Shown here in pieces: positions 15,368 to 24,715 of a stretch of 64,000 nucleotides of DNA. Source of the DNA: Treponema peruense (GTDB lineage: Bacteria; Spirochaetota; Spirochaetia; Treponematales; Treponemataceae); NCBI RefSeq assembly GCF_016117655.1, contig NZ_CP064936.1:2604001-2668000 (forward strand), written 5' to 3'. The translations under genes and the position numbers were made by a program. The first letter of the stretch is position 1. Each line of letters opens with the position of its first letter. The notes under the pieces are model-generated. The model was not told the origin of the DNA. It saw nothing but the letters and a program-made list of their open reading frames with translations, and did not search any database.

Positions 15368-16363
15368 TTAGTACTTACGTGTAGGAAGCATTGCTTCTGC
15401 GTTGGCTTCATCAAATACGCCTTCATCTACATAAGCAATCTTGTCTACTGTTCCGCCGGCCTCAAGTGTCTTGATGATTGAGTCTACGCGCGGTCCGTGA
15501 AGAGGGTTACACTCTACGGCGCAGTTGATTTCTCCCGCCATCATCTTGTTGAATGTTTCGTGTACAGCGTCGAAACAAATGATGATAATGTCTTTTCCGG
15601 GCTGTTTTCCGGCTGCCTTGATTGCGTCTACTGCACCCCAGGCCATGTTGTCATTTTCTGCAAATACTACATCGATGTCATCATACTGCTTGAGGAAAGA
15701 TTCCATAACTTCCTGTCCCTTTGCCTGTGTAAATTCACCAGTCTGTTTAGCAAGAAGGTTGTAGTTTAGATTCTTTGCAAGACCTTCAGTAATTCCCTGT
15801 GTGCGTCCAACCTGTGCAGAAGAACCGATTGTTCCCTGAATAAGAAGTACATTAAGTTTTTCTGAATCGCGGCCGTTTTTCTTGAGATAGTCGTTGAGCC
15901 AGATTACAGAGTCGCGTCCTTCTTTAAGGAAGTTTCCTCCAACCCAGCAAAGATAGAGACTGTCGTCAGAAACTTTCATCTGGCGGTCAGAGAGAATAAC
16001 AGGGATTCCTGCAGCCTTTGCTTCGCCCAATACTGTTTCCCAACCAGTCTCAACTACCGGAGCAACTACGATATAGTCAACATCCTGCTGAATAAAGTTG
16101 CGCATTGCCTTTATCTGGTTTTCCTGCTTCTGCTGTGCATCATCAAAAATAAGCTTGTAGCCGTTTTCTGCGGTGAAAGTGCTCTTGAATGACTCGGTGT
16201 TTGCAAGACGCCAGTCAGATTCTGCACCAACCTGTGCGTATCCAACGGTAATTACCTTTTTGTCACCTTTTGCGCCCTTTGCTTCGGGACCCTTTTTTGA
16301 GCATCCTGCAAGTGCAAGAGCAACCATAAGAATTGAACCTGTAAACGCAGCAATCTTTTTCAT
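15368..16363 (-). CDS. ytfQ: Sugar-binding lipoprotein of the ABC importer (YtfQ-like)
   Basis: This 331-residue protein is a periplasmic-binding-protein-like sugar receptor. A lipoprotein signal ends at ALAGC (Cys21). The mature part matches YtfQ in several places: VGYAQVGAESDWR, DDAQQKQENQIKAMRNFI, APVVETGWETVL and GQEVMESFLKQ. In E. coli YtfQ binds galactofuranose; the ligand here is inferred only by similarity. A strong AGGAGG ribosome binding site precedes the ATG. It is first in the operon with the ATPase and two permeases, and the flanking two-component system carries a second YtfQ-like protein. Confidence 0.9.
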   Translation of the reverse strand: MKKIAAFTGSILMVALALAGCSKKGPEAKGAKGDKKVITVGYAQVGAESDWRLANTESFKSTFTAENGYKLIFDDAQQKQENQIKAMRNFIQQDVDYIVVAPVVETGWETVLGEAKAAGIPVILSDRQMKVSDDSLYLCWVGGNFLKEGRDSVIWLNDYLKKNGRDSEKLNVLLIQGTIGSSAQVGRTQGITEGLAKNLNYNLLAKQTGEFTQAKGQEVMESFLKQYDDIDVVFAENDNMAWGAVDAIKAAGKQPGKDIIIICFDAVHETFNKMMAGEINCAVECNPLHGPRVDSIIKTLEAGGTVDKIAYVDEGVFDEANAEAMLPTRKY

Positions 16364-16578
16364 GTAAATTCCTCCTATACACGTTAAGTGCGATAAAACG
16401 TTATGATTACATCATAAACCCGCTTTTGGAATACGTACATGTAAATTTTTACGAACTTTGTTCAATTTATTCTGTTTTTTTTACAAAAAAAACACTTTCT
16501 CTTCTGCCGCTGCGAAAAAAGTTTAAAATCTTACGAAAAAATGTTGAATATTTTACGGCACCCGGCTACCAGGCTGCA
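16364..16578. promoter_or_regulatory. Control region of the sugar ABC operon
   Basis: This 215-base gap separates the regulator gene from ytfQ, both on the minus strand. It is AT-rich and contains repeated TTACGAA/TTTTACG-like words (near 16446-16453, 16532-16540 and 16550-16556) that could be binding sites for the AraC-type response regulator encoded next door. The repeated words are seen; the role is inferred. Confidence 0.35.
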
Positions 16579-18165
16579 CTAAAGCAAACAGCAGGAATTT
16601 TTGTATTCCCGCGGACTCATACCGGTATTTTTCTTGAAGATAAAACTGAAGTAATGCGGATCATTAAAACCGCACTCGTAGGCAATGTCAGAACCTTTCA
16701 TATTTGTTTCACGCAGAAGTTTTTTTGCATTTTCTATACGCACGTCGGTAAGAAACTCAATGAAAGTAATTCCGCATTCCTGCGAAAAAATTGTGCTAAA
16801 ATGATTTGGACTCAAATGAACCGCTTCTGCAACAGAATTAAGGCACGTATCCTGACTGGCAAAATTCTGTTCAATATAAACCTTTGCCTTAAGAATAACG
16901 TCACCGTAACGGCCCTGCATTTTTGAATCGCGAAAGTCCAAAACCTTGTCAAGAACACGTTTTATTTCTGAAGCAAGCATTTCTTCACTTACAACGGCCT
17001 TGTCCACAAATTCACGGCGAACAACTTCGGGCATAACCTGTTTAACATCGCCACCAAGCTCTTCTATAAGTTTTGAAACCGCCATAATCACATCTACAAG
17101 AAGATAAGACGAAACTACGCCAAATGTCTGCGGATTGTTTTTAAGCATATCCATCTGCTGTGAAACAATTGCATCAATTTCGTTGCGGCCGGCATACTTG
17201 AGCTTGTCTACAAGAGGATCATTTTCGCGCAGTGAAAGTATACCGCCGCTTGTTTTATTCACATCGTCGGAACTTACGATACGGCTTTTGTTCCAGAAGC
17301 GCGTCATTGAAGAAAGGCTGTTTGCGTCTGAATACGAGTCGCCCAACTGCGAAAGATGTTCCACGGTTTTTCCTATTGCCGAAATAACATTGCAGTCAAG
17401 ATTCTGCGTAACAATATGTTCCACGGCTTCTGCGACACTGTAACTGTCTTCTTCTGTTTCCTTGTCTGAGTTTCCCTTAAGGATAATGACAAAGCGCTCC
17501 GGTGAAATAAAAAATGAAACTGTAGCGTCACGTGCATTCATCATAGAAACAAGTCGGGCGCGTGTTTTTGCAATTGAATTTGTGTCGCTGCTATTCTGCC
17601 GCAAGTCGCTTACAATAACTTTATAAAAGCGCGCAATCAAATCTATTCCAAGGGACTGCGCCTTCTGCATAAGGGTTACCGCATCTGATTTTTCAAGAAC
17701 AACTTCTGTAAGAAACAGATTTTTTGCCATAACAGAATTGGACTCGAGTTCTTCTTTAAGTCTGCTTATATCCTGAATTTGCTGACGCTCTTTGTCCAGA
17801 CGTTCTGCAACTTTATTAAGACTGGCAAAAATTTCGTCGTGTGTGAATGGCTTTAATATATAATCCTCGACACCAATAGAAATTGCCTGCTTTGCATAAT
17901 CAAATTCATCATGTCCCGAAAGAATAATAATTCTTATCCACGGCTGTATTTTTTTTAACACACGCGCAAGTTCAAGTCCATCCATAAACGGCATTTTAAT
18001 GTCGGTAATAAGAATGTCGGGCTTTACTTCGTGAATCATCGAAAGCGCAAGTTCACCGTCAGTGGCTTCACCGGCAAAAGTAAAACGCGAATTTTCCCAG
18101 TCAATTTTTTTGCGCAAGCCTTCCAGAACAATATGCTCGTCATCAACAATAAAAACGCTGTACAT
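16579..18165 (-). CDS. Response regulator with AraC DNA-binding domain (YesN-like)
   Basis: This 528-residue cytoplasmic regulator has a receiver domain (residues 1-120) with the acidic pocket VDDEH and phospho-acceptor D55 in ITDIKMPF, a long middle region (about 125-420) with coiled-coil onset, and a C-terminal AraC helix-turn-helix pair (about 425-520: CLNSVAEAVHLSPNHFSTIF, then SDIAYECGFNDPHYFSFIFKK). It pairs with the kinase gene three bases upstream, with GGAGG at 18176-18180. Position directly upstream of ytfQ suggests it controls the ABC operon. Confidence 0.9.
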   Translation of the reverse strand: MYSVFIVDDEHIVLEGLRKKIDWENSRFTFAGEATDGELALSMIHEVKPDILITDIKMPFMDGLELARVLKKIQPWIRIIILSGHDEFDYAKQAISIGVEDYILKPFTHDEIFASLNKVAERLDKERQQIQDISRLKEELESNSVMAKNLFLTEVVLEKSDAVTLMQKAQSLGIDLIARFYKVIVSDLRQNSSDTNSIAKTRARLVSMMNARDATVSFFISPERFVIILKGNSDKETEEDSYSVAEAVEHIVTQNLDCNVISAIGKTVEHLSQLGDSYSDANSLSSMTRFWNKSRIVSSDDVNKTSGGILSLRENDPLVDKLKYAGRNEIDAIVSQQMDMLKNNPQTFGVVSSYLLVDVIMAVSKLIEELGGDVKQVMPEVVRREFVDKAVVSEEMLASEIKRVLDKVLDFRDSKMQGRYGDVILKAKVYIEQNFASQDTCLNSVAEAVHLSPNHFSTIFSQECGITFIEFLTDVRIENAKKLLRETNMKGSDIAYECGFNDPHYFSFIFKKNTGMSPREYKNSCCLL

Positions 18166-18168
18166 TTA

Positions 18169-19650
18169 TTAAATCCTCCGGTCAGCTTCCTGAACAATAC
18201 ACGGAACAGTAAACGAAATTTTTGCACCAAAACCGCCCATACTTTCAATTTGAATTCCATCTGAAAGCGGTTCTGCACCATCATTATAATAAAGTACAAG
18301 TCTTTGGTTAACATTGTAAAGACCGTAAACCGAACTGAGTTTTTCTGTTTCGCAGGAATTAAGCGAAAGTTCATGTCTTACCTGTTCAAGCCTCTCCTGT
18401 GAAAAACCCGCGCCGTCATCCTGTACGGTAAAAGTCATAAACTTTTTTGAAGCATCAGAAAAATGTGCGCTGACTTTTAGATGTCCACGGCCACGCTTAT
18501 TTTTAATTCCGTGATAAATTGCATTTTCCACCAGAGGCTGAAGGCTCAGTTTGAGCATCTTAAAATCGTTAAGAGCCGGGTCTGCTTCAATTTCGTAGTT
18601 AAGAATATCTGCATAGCGGATTTTTTGAATTGTAAGATAATTGCGCACGTGGTCAAGTTCCTGGCCAACTGTAATCCATTCGTGTCCGCGGCTTAAGGAA
18701 ATGCGCAGAAACTCAGAAAAAGCGTGCGTTACTTTTATAACATCTTCTGTCTGCTCTTCTTCGGCAAGCCAGATAATTGTATCAAAAGTATTGTACAAAA
18801 AATGCGGGGTAATCTGTGCCTGCAAAGCCTTCATCTCTGCCTTGCGCAAATTTTTCTGTTCTTCTACATTCTGTTTTATAAGGGCGTCAATTTTTTGCGC
18901 CATGGAATTAAGGTTGTCTGCAAGATTGTCCAGTTCCAAAACACCCGGAATGTTTACGCGCGAATCAAAGTCACCGTGCGCAATTTTTGTAGAAAGAATT
19001 TCCATTTCTGAAATAGGACGGCGCACTGAATCAGAAAGGGCAAGACCTCCGCGAAGGGAAAGAATAACCGCAAAAAGAATAATTCCGGCCTGAATAAGTC
19101 CCAATACAATAGAAGAATTTGAAATAGAAATATTTGTTTTGTAGGCAGACTCAATTTCCATAACAATAAATTCCTGCATTATGTCAGAAAAAAGCGCACT
19201 GATACTGCGGATTTCGTCAAGTGCAACTTCACTGCTTGCAACAGAACCACCCGACGCAATGTTAACGCCAAGACGACTTACGTTTCTGTAAAGAGTAAGA
19301 CGCGCACGGGAAGCAACTTCGAGTTTCTGGCGGCTGCGTTTGTCAGACGTAGTCTGTTCAATGCGTGAAAGTCCGTCTTTGATTTCTTCGAGCATTTCAT
19401 ATTGCATGCCTTCGTTGAAAGATTTACGGCCACTTACAATATTCCAAAGTTCATCGGGGATTTCTTTTTTTGCAATACTGTTTATTAAATTGGCAAGACT
19501 TACATTTGTAATAATATCATTGTACTGCCTCGAATGAATATTGGAAACAACAACAGAATAAATTGTCGGAACAATCATAAGCGCAATGATAAGAATATAA
19601 GTATGCTGAACCCTTTTTATAAGACTGAATTTATTGCGCGAACTTTTCAT
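18169..19650 (-). CDS. Membrane histidine kinase (YesM/LytS-type)
   Basis: This 493-residue sensor has an N-terminal membrane helix (about 12-33), an extracytoplasmic helical region, a second helix near 175-195, a HAMP region, a His_kinase domain with the phospho-acceptor in HFLYNTFDTIIWL (about residue 280) and an HATPase with QPLVENAIYHGI and DDGAGF. The ATG at 19650 follows the stop of the binding-protein gene by one base and is preferred to a TTG at 19662. It probably reads ligand occupancy of the adjacent binding protein and phosphorylates the downstream regulator. Confidence 0.9.
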   Translation of the reverse strand: MKSSRNKFSLIKRVQHTYILIIALMIVPTIYSVVVSNIHSRQYNDIITNVSLANLINSIAKKEIPDELWNIVSGRKSFNEGMQYEMLEEIKDGLSRIEQTTSDKRSRQKLEVASRARLTLYRNVSRLGVNIASGGSVASSEVALDEIRSISALFSDIMQEFIVMEIESAYKTNISISNSSIVLGLIQAGIILFAVILSLRGGLALSDSVRRPISEMEILSTKIAHGDFDSRVNIPGVLELDNLADNLNSMAQKIDALIKQNVEEQKNLRKAEMKALQAQITPHFLYNTFDTIIWLAEEEQTEDVIKVTHAFSEFLRISLSRGHEWITVGQELDHVRNYLTIQKIRYADILNYEIEADPALNDFKMLKLSLQPLVENAIYHGIKNKRGRGHLKVSAHFSDASKKFMTFTVQDDGAGFSQERLEQVRHELSLNSCETEKLSSVYGLYNVNQRLVLYYNDGAEPLSDGIQIESMGGFGAKISFTVPCIVQEADRRI

Positions 19651-19651
19651 T

Positions 19652-20677
19652 TTAAAAACCAACTGCCTGTGTCAAAGAAAAATCATCGTTCTCAGAATAG
19701 ACACGGCCGTCTACATAAGTCACGCGGGGAATAGTGTTACGGTTGGCGGCTGTCTTTACAAGTTTAATAAGTTCGGGTCCAAGACGCGGATTGCATTCTA
19801 CAATACAGTTTATCTTTCCTTCCCTGAGTGCCGCCACAGCATCTTTTTCTCCGTCAATGCTCACTATTGTAACATCGCGCCCCGCGTTCACACCGTAAAG
19901 TTGCAGCGTATCAAGCGCACCCAAAGACATTGCGTCATTGTGTGAAAAAATAATATCCAGCGAGGAATTTTCCCACGAAAGCGAACCTTCTTTTGCAAAA
20001 ATGTTTGAAATAATTTCTTTGCCACGTGACCTTAAAAAATCACCGGAAACACTTTTTACAATACAAAAGCGCGGGTCCTGTAAAAGCACTTCCCTGAACC
20101 CGGCGGAACGTTCCTTTGCCATGGAAGAATAATCTGTTCCGCGAAGCTCAAGAACATTCAGTTTTTTTGTGGAGTCAGAATATTTTTGCAAAAGGAAACG
20201 TGCTGCTTTGCGACCTTCTTCTATTCCGTCTTCACCGATAAAACCGGCATAAAGTGACTCGTCCTGCGTTTTGATTTTTCTGTCTACAACAATAACCGGA
20301 ATGCGTGCTTCCTTTGCTTCCCTGAGAACATTGTCCCAACCGTCTTCCACAATCGGAACAAAAGCAATTACATCAACGCGGTAAACTATAAAAGAGCGTA
20401 TTGCCTTAAGCTGATTGGTCTGTTTCTGCTGTGCATCATCGTAAAGAACCTGAATTCCCTGTTCTGCGGCTGCTTCAAAAACAGACCGCGTGTTTTCGGT
20501 ACGCCACGAACTCTCTGTGCCTATCTGCGAAAAGCCCAGTATTATTTTTGCACCGTCGCGCTCGTCGTCCACGTATATAGTAGACTGAATGTTCAATTTT
20601 TTTCTGTCACATGCGCTAAATAAGAAACTAACCGCCGCCGCCAGTCCAATTACAGTAGCAAAACTTTTTTTTAACAT
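19652..20677 (-). CDS. Second YtfQ-like binding protein, likely sensory
   Basis: This 341-residue lipoprotein (FLFSAC, Cys23) is a close relative of the transport binding protein at 15368-16363: LGFSQIGTESSWR, YDDAQQKQTNQLKAIRSFI and GDFLRSRGKEIISNIF match the YtfQ pattern. It is not next to permease genes but is the gene right before the histidine kinase, so it probably acts as the extracellular sensor subunit of a three-component system rather than a transporter. It starts 18 bases after the GGDEF-EAL gene, in the same operon. Confidence 0.85.
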   Translation of the reverse strand: MLKKSFATVIGLAAAVSFLFSACDRKKLNIQSTIYVDDERDGAKIILGFSQIGTESSWRTENTRSVFEAAAEQGIQVLYDDAQQKQTNQLKAIRSFIVYRVDVIAFVPIVEDGWDNVLREAKEARIPVIVVDRKIKTQDESLYAGFIGEDGIEEGRKAARFLLQKYSDSTKKLNVLELRGTDYSSMAKERSAGFREVLLQDPRFCIVKSVSGDFLRSRGKEIISNIFAKEGSLSWENSSLDIIFSHNDAMSLGALDTLQLYGVNAGRDVTIVSIDGEKDAVAALREGKINCIVECNPRLGPELIKLVKTAANRNTIPRVTYVDGRVYSENDDFSLTQAVGF

Positions 20678-20695
20678 AAACTTTCCAAACTTAAA

Positions 20696-23200
20696 TCAAA
20701 TGGCGGCGGCTCTTTTTCTTGCAAACGCCTCGACATCATTACCAGAAATGGGTTTGCTGAACAGATAGCCCTGAATATAGTCACAGTGGAATGTCTTGAG
20801 TTTGTTAAACTGCCACTTGAATTCAACTCCTTCAACAACAAGACGCATATTAAGGGAATGAACCAAGCGCACAATATTTTTAATAAACAAATCGTTCGCA
20901 CTGTTAAGATAATGATCAATAAGAGACTTGTCCAGTTTGACTGTTTCTACAGGAATATAAGTAAGGTAACTCAAAGAAGAATAACCTGTTCCAAAATCAT
21001 CAAGCGAAAGGGACACGCCAAGTTTAGTAAACTCGTCAAAAAGTTTTATTGCCTTGTCTTTGTTTTCTATAAAAAGACTTTCTGTAATTTCAATGCAAAT
21101 AAGTGCCGGCGAAATATCGTACTGCTTGAGAAGAGCGCGCAAAAAGTTAACGTAACCTGTGTCTGAAATCTGTCCGTAAGAATAATTGATGGAAACCTTA
21201 TGAAGTGCCATTCCGTGACTGCGCCATTCTGCAATCTGCTGCACAACCTTTTCGGTAACTTTGCGTCCTATATCAATTATACAGCCCTTTTCTTCTGCAA
21301 TGGGAATAAACTGCGACGGCGGAAGTGAATTATCCTTTATTCTTACAAGAGCTTCGTAACCGTAAATTACACCGTTGTCTACATCTATCTGCGGCTGGTA
21401 CAAAACTTTGAATCCGTCATTTTCAATACAGTCCTTGAGAACAGCTTCTATTTCATCAGTCGTGCTGCGGTCTGTTTTCATTGTCTCGCGGAAGAAAGTA
21501 CATCTGTTTTTTCCTGCACGCTTGGACTCGTACATTGCAATGTCGGCATTTACAATAAGTTCGTCAGGGCTGGAACAATTCAAAGAAGAAGCCACACCCA
21601 TGCTTGCCTGAACATAAACTTTTGTATTTTTATATTCAACTGGGTCGCTGAAAATTCCCTGAAGTCTTACAAGATCGTGGCTGTCCTCGTCAAAATTTTC
21701 ACCGCTGTACAATACAAAAAATTCGTCACCGCCAAAACGTGAAATAAAGAAAACACGGTCTTCGGCAAGCTTAAGGAAACGTGCAGAAATCTGCCTGAGC
21801 ACTTCGTCACCAAAAGAATGTGTATAAAAATCGTTTATACTCTTGAAGTTGTCAATATCCAGAAGGATTCCGTAAAATTCTTTTTTCCTGCCGAACATTG
21901 CTTCTATCTTTGGCTGTGTCATAAAACGATTGGGCAATTTGGTAAGATAGTCATGGCGCGCCATATATTCCATCTCGTTGCGTGATTCCACAAGTTTGCG
22001 TGCATGGCAGCTGGAAGAAATTCTTGAAGTTTCGGCAATGATAAGAAGAGCACCAAGTGACAGAACAAGAAAAATGCAAGGTGCAAGAATTTTTGCATAA
22101 GCTTTAATGGCAGATATTTTTTTATTTATTATGACAGCATCTTTGGGAAGCTTTGATTCGTCCAGATTAAACCTTTGTATTACATCATTGTCAAAATAGA
22201 AAAGACCTTCCGTATTTCTCTTGAGGGAAATAAAATTCATATTTGTTCCTTCAAGAATATCCAGTACAAGCAAAGCAGCATTTCTTGCTTCCGTTTCAAA
22301 GTCTACGGTTTTGCCTCCAAGAATTCCCTGTCCGAGACCGTTTGTATTGTAGCGGTAAACGGGAATTTTGGAATGTTTTACAATAAATTCCACCTGTGAC
22401 GCACTTGAATATACATTTCCCTGTTTATCATCTACGGCGCTCAGGAACATCAGAATCGTAGAATCATCAAGATTTGAAAGACTTGAAGCAAATTCAAAAT
22501 GTGAAAGACTTGTTGTGTTTATTCCGTAAAAATCAAAGTTCTTGTACTCGGTTTTATAACGGTTTGCAAAATTTCTAAACTGAATCCAGTCGCCGTAACC
22601 TGTAGGTGTTTCATCATAAATTGCGGTTACAGATTTTGCACCGGGGTTAAGCCTGAGCGCAACGTTCAGTGTGTCTTCAAGGAAAATTTCTTCTGCATAA
22701 CCTGTTATTAACGGACGGGCAACGGCTCTATTTGCATGGGAAATGCTGTTTACGCAGAAAAAGACAATGGGAATTCCGGCAAAAAGTTCATCTTGATATT
22801 TTTCTCCAAAATCAAGGGCAGCATCATCTGCAAGAAGTATTGCATCGTACTTGTATTTGATTGTATTGAGCTTGTATTTGAGTGACTTATAGAAATTGTC
22901 CACAACCTCACTTTCTGTAAAGCGCTTTGTGTCCATGAATTCTACATCAAAAGAAATATTGTTTTCGTCAAAAACTGAATGAATTCCGCGTATTTGTCTG
23001 AGAACACTGAAATACGTTATATCGTAGGAACTTATGAAAAGTACATGGGCTTCGGGAGATTCAATTTCTTTGTAATAATCACTCTGAGCGATTTTTTTCC
23101 CGTAAAGAGCCGCGATGAGAAAAAACACACTGGCTATTATTCCCACAGTAGCGGAAACAATAAAAAACGATGTTATGAATCTTCTTCTTTTGCTTAACAT
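20696..23200 (-). CDS. Membrane GGDEF-EAL protein with periplasmic binding-protein-like sensor
   Basis: This 834-residue protein has a membrane anchor (about 10-33), an extracytoplasmic ABC-substrate-binding-like sensor (about 50-355), a second membrane helix (about 370-390), GGDEF (HDYLTKLPNRF, then RFGGDEFFVLY near 490) and EAL (YGYEALVRI near 617, EITES, DDFGTGYSSL near 737, KLDKS, VVEGVE). Both domains keep their motif, so it could make and degrade cyclic di-GMP. It is the first gene of the sensory operon, linking sugar sensing to second-messenger output. The net activity cannot be told. Confidence 0.88.
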   Translation of the reverse strand: MLSKRRRFITSFFIVSATVGIIASVFFLIAALYGKKIAQSDYYKEIESPEAHVLFISSYDITYFSVLRQIRGIHSVFDENNISFDVEFMDTKRFTESEVVDNFYKSLKYKLNTIKYKYDAILLADDAALDFGEKYQDELFAGIPIVFFCVNSISHANRAVARPLITGYAEEIFLEDTLNVALRLNPGAKSVTAIYDETPTGYGDWIQFRNFANRYKTEYKNFDFYGINTTSLSHFEFASSLSNLDDSTILMFLSAVDDKQGNVYSSASQVEFIVKHSKIPVYRYNTNGLGQGILGGKTVDFETEARNAALLVLDILEGTNMNFISLKRNTEGLFYFDNDVIQRFNLDESKLPKDAVIINKKISAIKAYAKILAPCIFLVLSLGALLIIAETSRISSSCHARKLVESRNEMEYMARHDYLTKLPNRFMTQPKIEAMFGRKKEFYGILLDIDNFKSINDFYTHSFGDEVLRQISARFLKLAEDRVFFISRFGGDEFFVLYSGENFDEDSHDLVRLQGIFSDPVEYKNTKVYVQASMGVASSLNCSSPDELIVNADIAMYESKRAGKNRCTFFRETMKTDRSTTDEIEAVLKDCIENDGFKVLYQPQIDVDNGVIYGYEALVRIKDNSLPPSQFIPIAEEKGCIIDIGRKVTEKVVQQIAEWRSHGMALHKVSINYSYGQISDTGYVNFLRALLKQYDISPALICIEITESLFIENKDKAIKLFDEFTKLGVSLSLDDFGTGYSSLSYLTYIPVETVKLDKSLIDHYLNSANDLFIKNIVRLVHSLNMRLVVEGVEFKWQFNKLKTFHCDYIQGYLFSKPISGNDVEAFARKRAAAI

Positions 23201-23343
23201 ATCGAAAAATCAAAATCCTGTTATTGGTTTTTCTCACCTTTATTTTGTTATTTTTTCTATTATACTACAGTAATCTGCATAAAGCAACAAACAAAACCCG
23301 TCTTCCCGTTAATTACCTGTAAAAAGAAGACTTACGCCGCTGT

Positions 23344-24036
23344 TCAAATAAACTGGGCAAAAACAGATGCACCAACTACGGTAAGAAGACCTGCTACGGC
23401 TATTGAAAGACCACTCATTGCACCTTCGACTTCACCCATCTGAATGGCGGCGGCGGTACCCAAAGCATGGGCCGAAGTTCCTATGGCAACGCCTTTTGCA
23501 ATCGGGTCGTTTATATGGAAGATTTTGCAGATTTTTGCAGCAAAAAGATTGCCCAGATTTCCTGTTATGATAATCATCACGACAGTAATCGGAACAGAAC
23601 CGCCCAATTCTTCTGCAAGTGGAAGACCTATAGCCGTAGTAATTGATTTTGGCAGCATAGAAACATATTCTGTGTGGCCGATTTTAAACAGAATGCACAT
23701 TACAAGAATAAACACAAAGTTTGTAAGAACACCAGCCACAATTCCGCCTATAATGGCAGGCCAGTTGCGCTTGAGTTTTTCAAACTGCTGGTAAAGGGGA
23801 ATTGCAAGACACACGGTTGCAGGTGTAAGAAGATCTGACACAAGTTTTGCACCCAGTTCATACGACTCGTAGGAAATACCGGTGGCCAGCAAAAAAACAA
23901 TACACAATGTAATGGAAACAATCAGCGGACTGAACAAAAAGAATTTTGTCTTTTTATGAAGCCATACGCCAATCATGTAAGTAAAAAGCGTCAGAAAAAC
24001 ACCAAAAAATACTGAATTTTCGCAGAATTCCTTCAT
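23344..24036 (-). CDS. lrgB: LrgB/CidB-family membrane protein
   Basis: This 230-residue protein is almost all membrane helices. LrgB features: ATGISYESYELGAKLVSDLL, TPATVCLAIPLYQQFEKLK, SMLPKSITTAIGLPLAEELGG and GTSAHALGTAAAIQMGE. It forms a pair with the CidA/LrgA-like gene upstream with a 4-base overlap. The family is tied to murein hydrolase control and to export of pyruvate or other small molecules; which applies here is not visible. Confidence 0.88.
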   Translation of the reverse strand: MKEFCENSVFFGVFLTLFTYMIGVWLHKKTKFFLFSPLIVSITLCIVFLLATGISYESYELGAKLVSDLLTPATVCLAIPLYQQFEKLKRNWPAIIGGIVAGVLTNFVFILVMCILFKIGHTEYVSMLPKSITTAIGLPLAEELGGSVPITVVMIIITGNLGNLFAAKICKIFHINDPIAKGVAIGTSAHALGTAAAIQMGEVEGAMSGLSIAVAGLLTVVGASVFAQFI

Positions 24037-24413
24037 TTTTCTTTACCTTCCTTTTCTGAATCTTTTTTTGACATTATTTTCATTATAAACTGCGTCACAA
24101 GTCCCGTTACGACCATAACAATAAACGTAGAAAAAACTGCAATTACCGTAAATTGAATTCCGTATTTTTTCATGAGAGGAATAGCGCTTATAAAACCGAC
24201 ACTCGGCGGAACAAAAAGCAGCGGCATTATGTCCAGAAGAAAATCGCCGGTTTCCTGTACAGCAGAAAGTTTGAAAATCTTAAACTTAAGACACGCAAAC
24301 ATTATTACCAGTCCGTAAATGCTTGCCGGTACAGGAAGCGGAATAAGATGGTTAAGAGTTTCACCGATAAATGAAACAATCAGAATAATTGTAAACTGTT
24401 TAAGAAACTTCAT
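24033..24413 (-). CDS. lrgA: LrgA/CidA-family holin-like protein
   Basis: This 126-residue protein with four membrane helices carries the LrgA signature PLPVPASIYGLVIMF and ETGDFLLDIMPLLFVPPSVG. The start at 24413 (MKFLKQF) gives the full family length and has GGGG upstream; the longer open frame adds a Phe/Leu/Cys-rich extension unlike the family. The stop overlaps lrgB by 4 bases. The charged tail KKDSEKEGKEK is typical of these proteins. Confidence 0.85.
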   Translation of the reverse strand: MKFLKQFTIILIVSFIGETLNHLIPLPVPASIYGLVIMFACLKFKIFKLSAVQETGDFLLDIMPLLFVPPSVGFISAIPLMKKYGIQFTVIAVFSTFIVMVVTGLVTQFIMKIMSKKDSEKEGKEK

Positions 24414-24715
24414 ACACAACCCCAAATAAAGACAAGCGGCGTAAAAATGCCGAAAACTGCGGTAACGAAGAAATTGTTCCGGCAAAAACAAAAAAGTCCA
24501 GAAACGCAAGCAGAAAATAAACTGCACGCTTTGTTCTGCAAACAGACAAAGGCTTTGGAGCAAGAGCGTCCAGTACATTCAAGTCCTGAAAGCACGCCTT
24601 CAATCTCTAATTTCATTTCATGCACCTTTTTAGCGAAAAGATTCTACAGTTTTGTCTGACTTTTTGGAATAGGTTCCACTTGTAAACAACAGCCTTTTTA
24701 TATAAAATTCAGTAT
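24414..24715. other. Divergent intergenic region, no gene recognised
   Basis: This 302-base gap separates lrgA (minus) from the omptin-like gene (plus). Several overlapping minus-strand frames of 67-71 codons exist (for example 24410-24625, Cys-rich), but none has a ribosome binding site or family likeness. TATAAA at 24701-24706 is a possible -10 box about ten bases before the omptin ATG. Confidence 0.4.

Noticed and set aside
24410-24625. Cys-rich 71-codon frame upstream of lrgA
   Set aside because: Overlaps two other frames, no start signal, no recognisable family.
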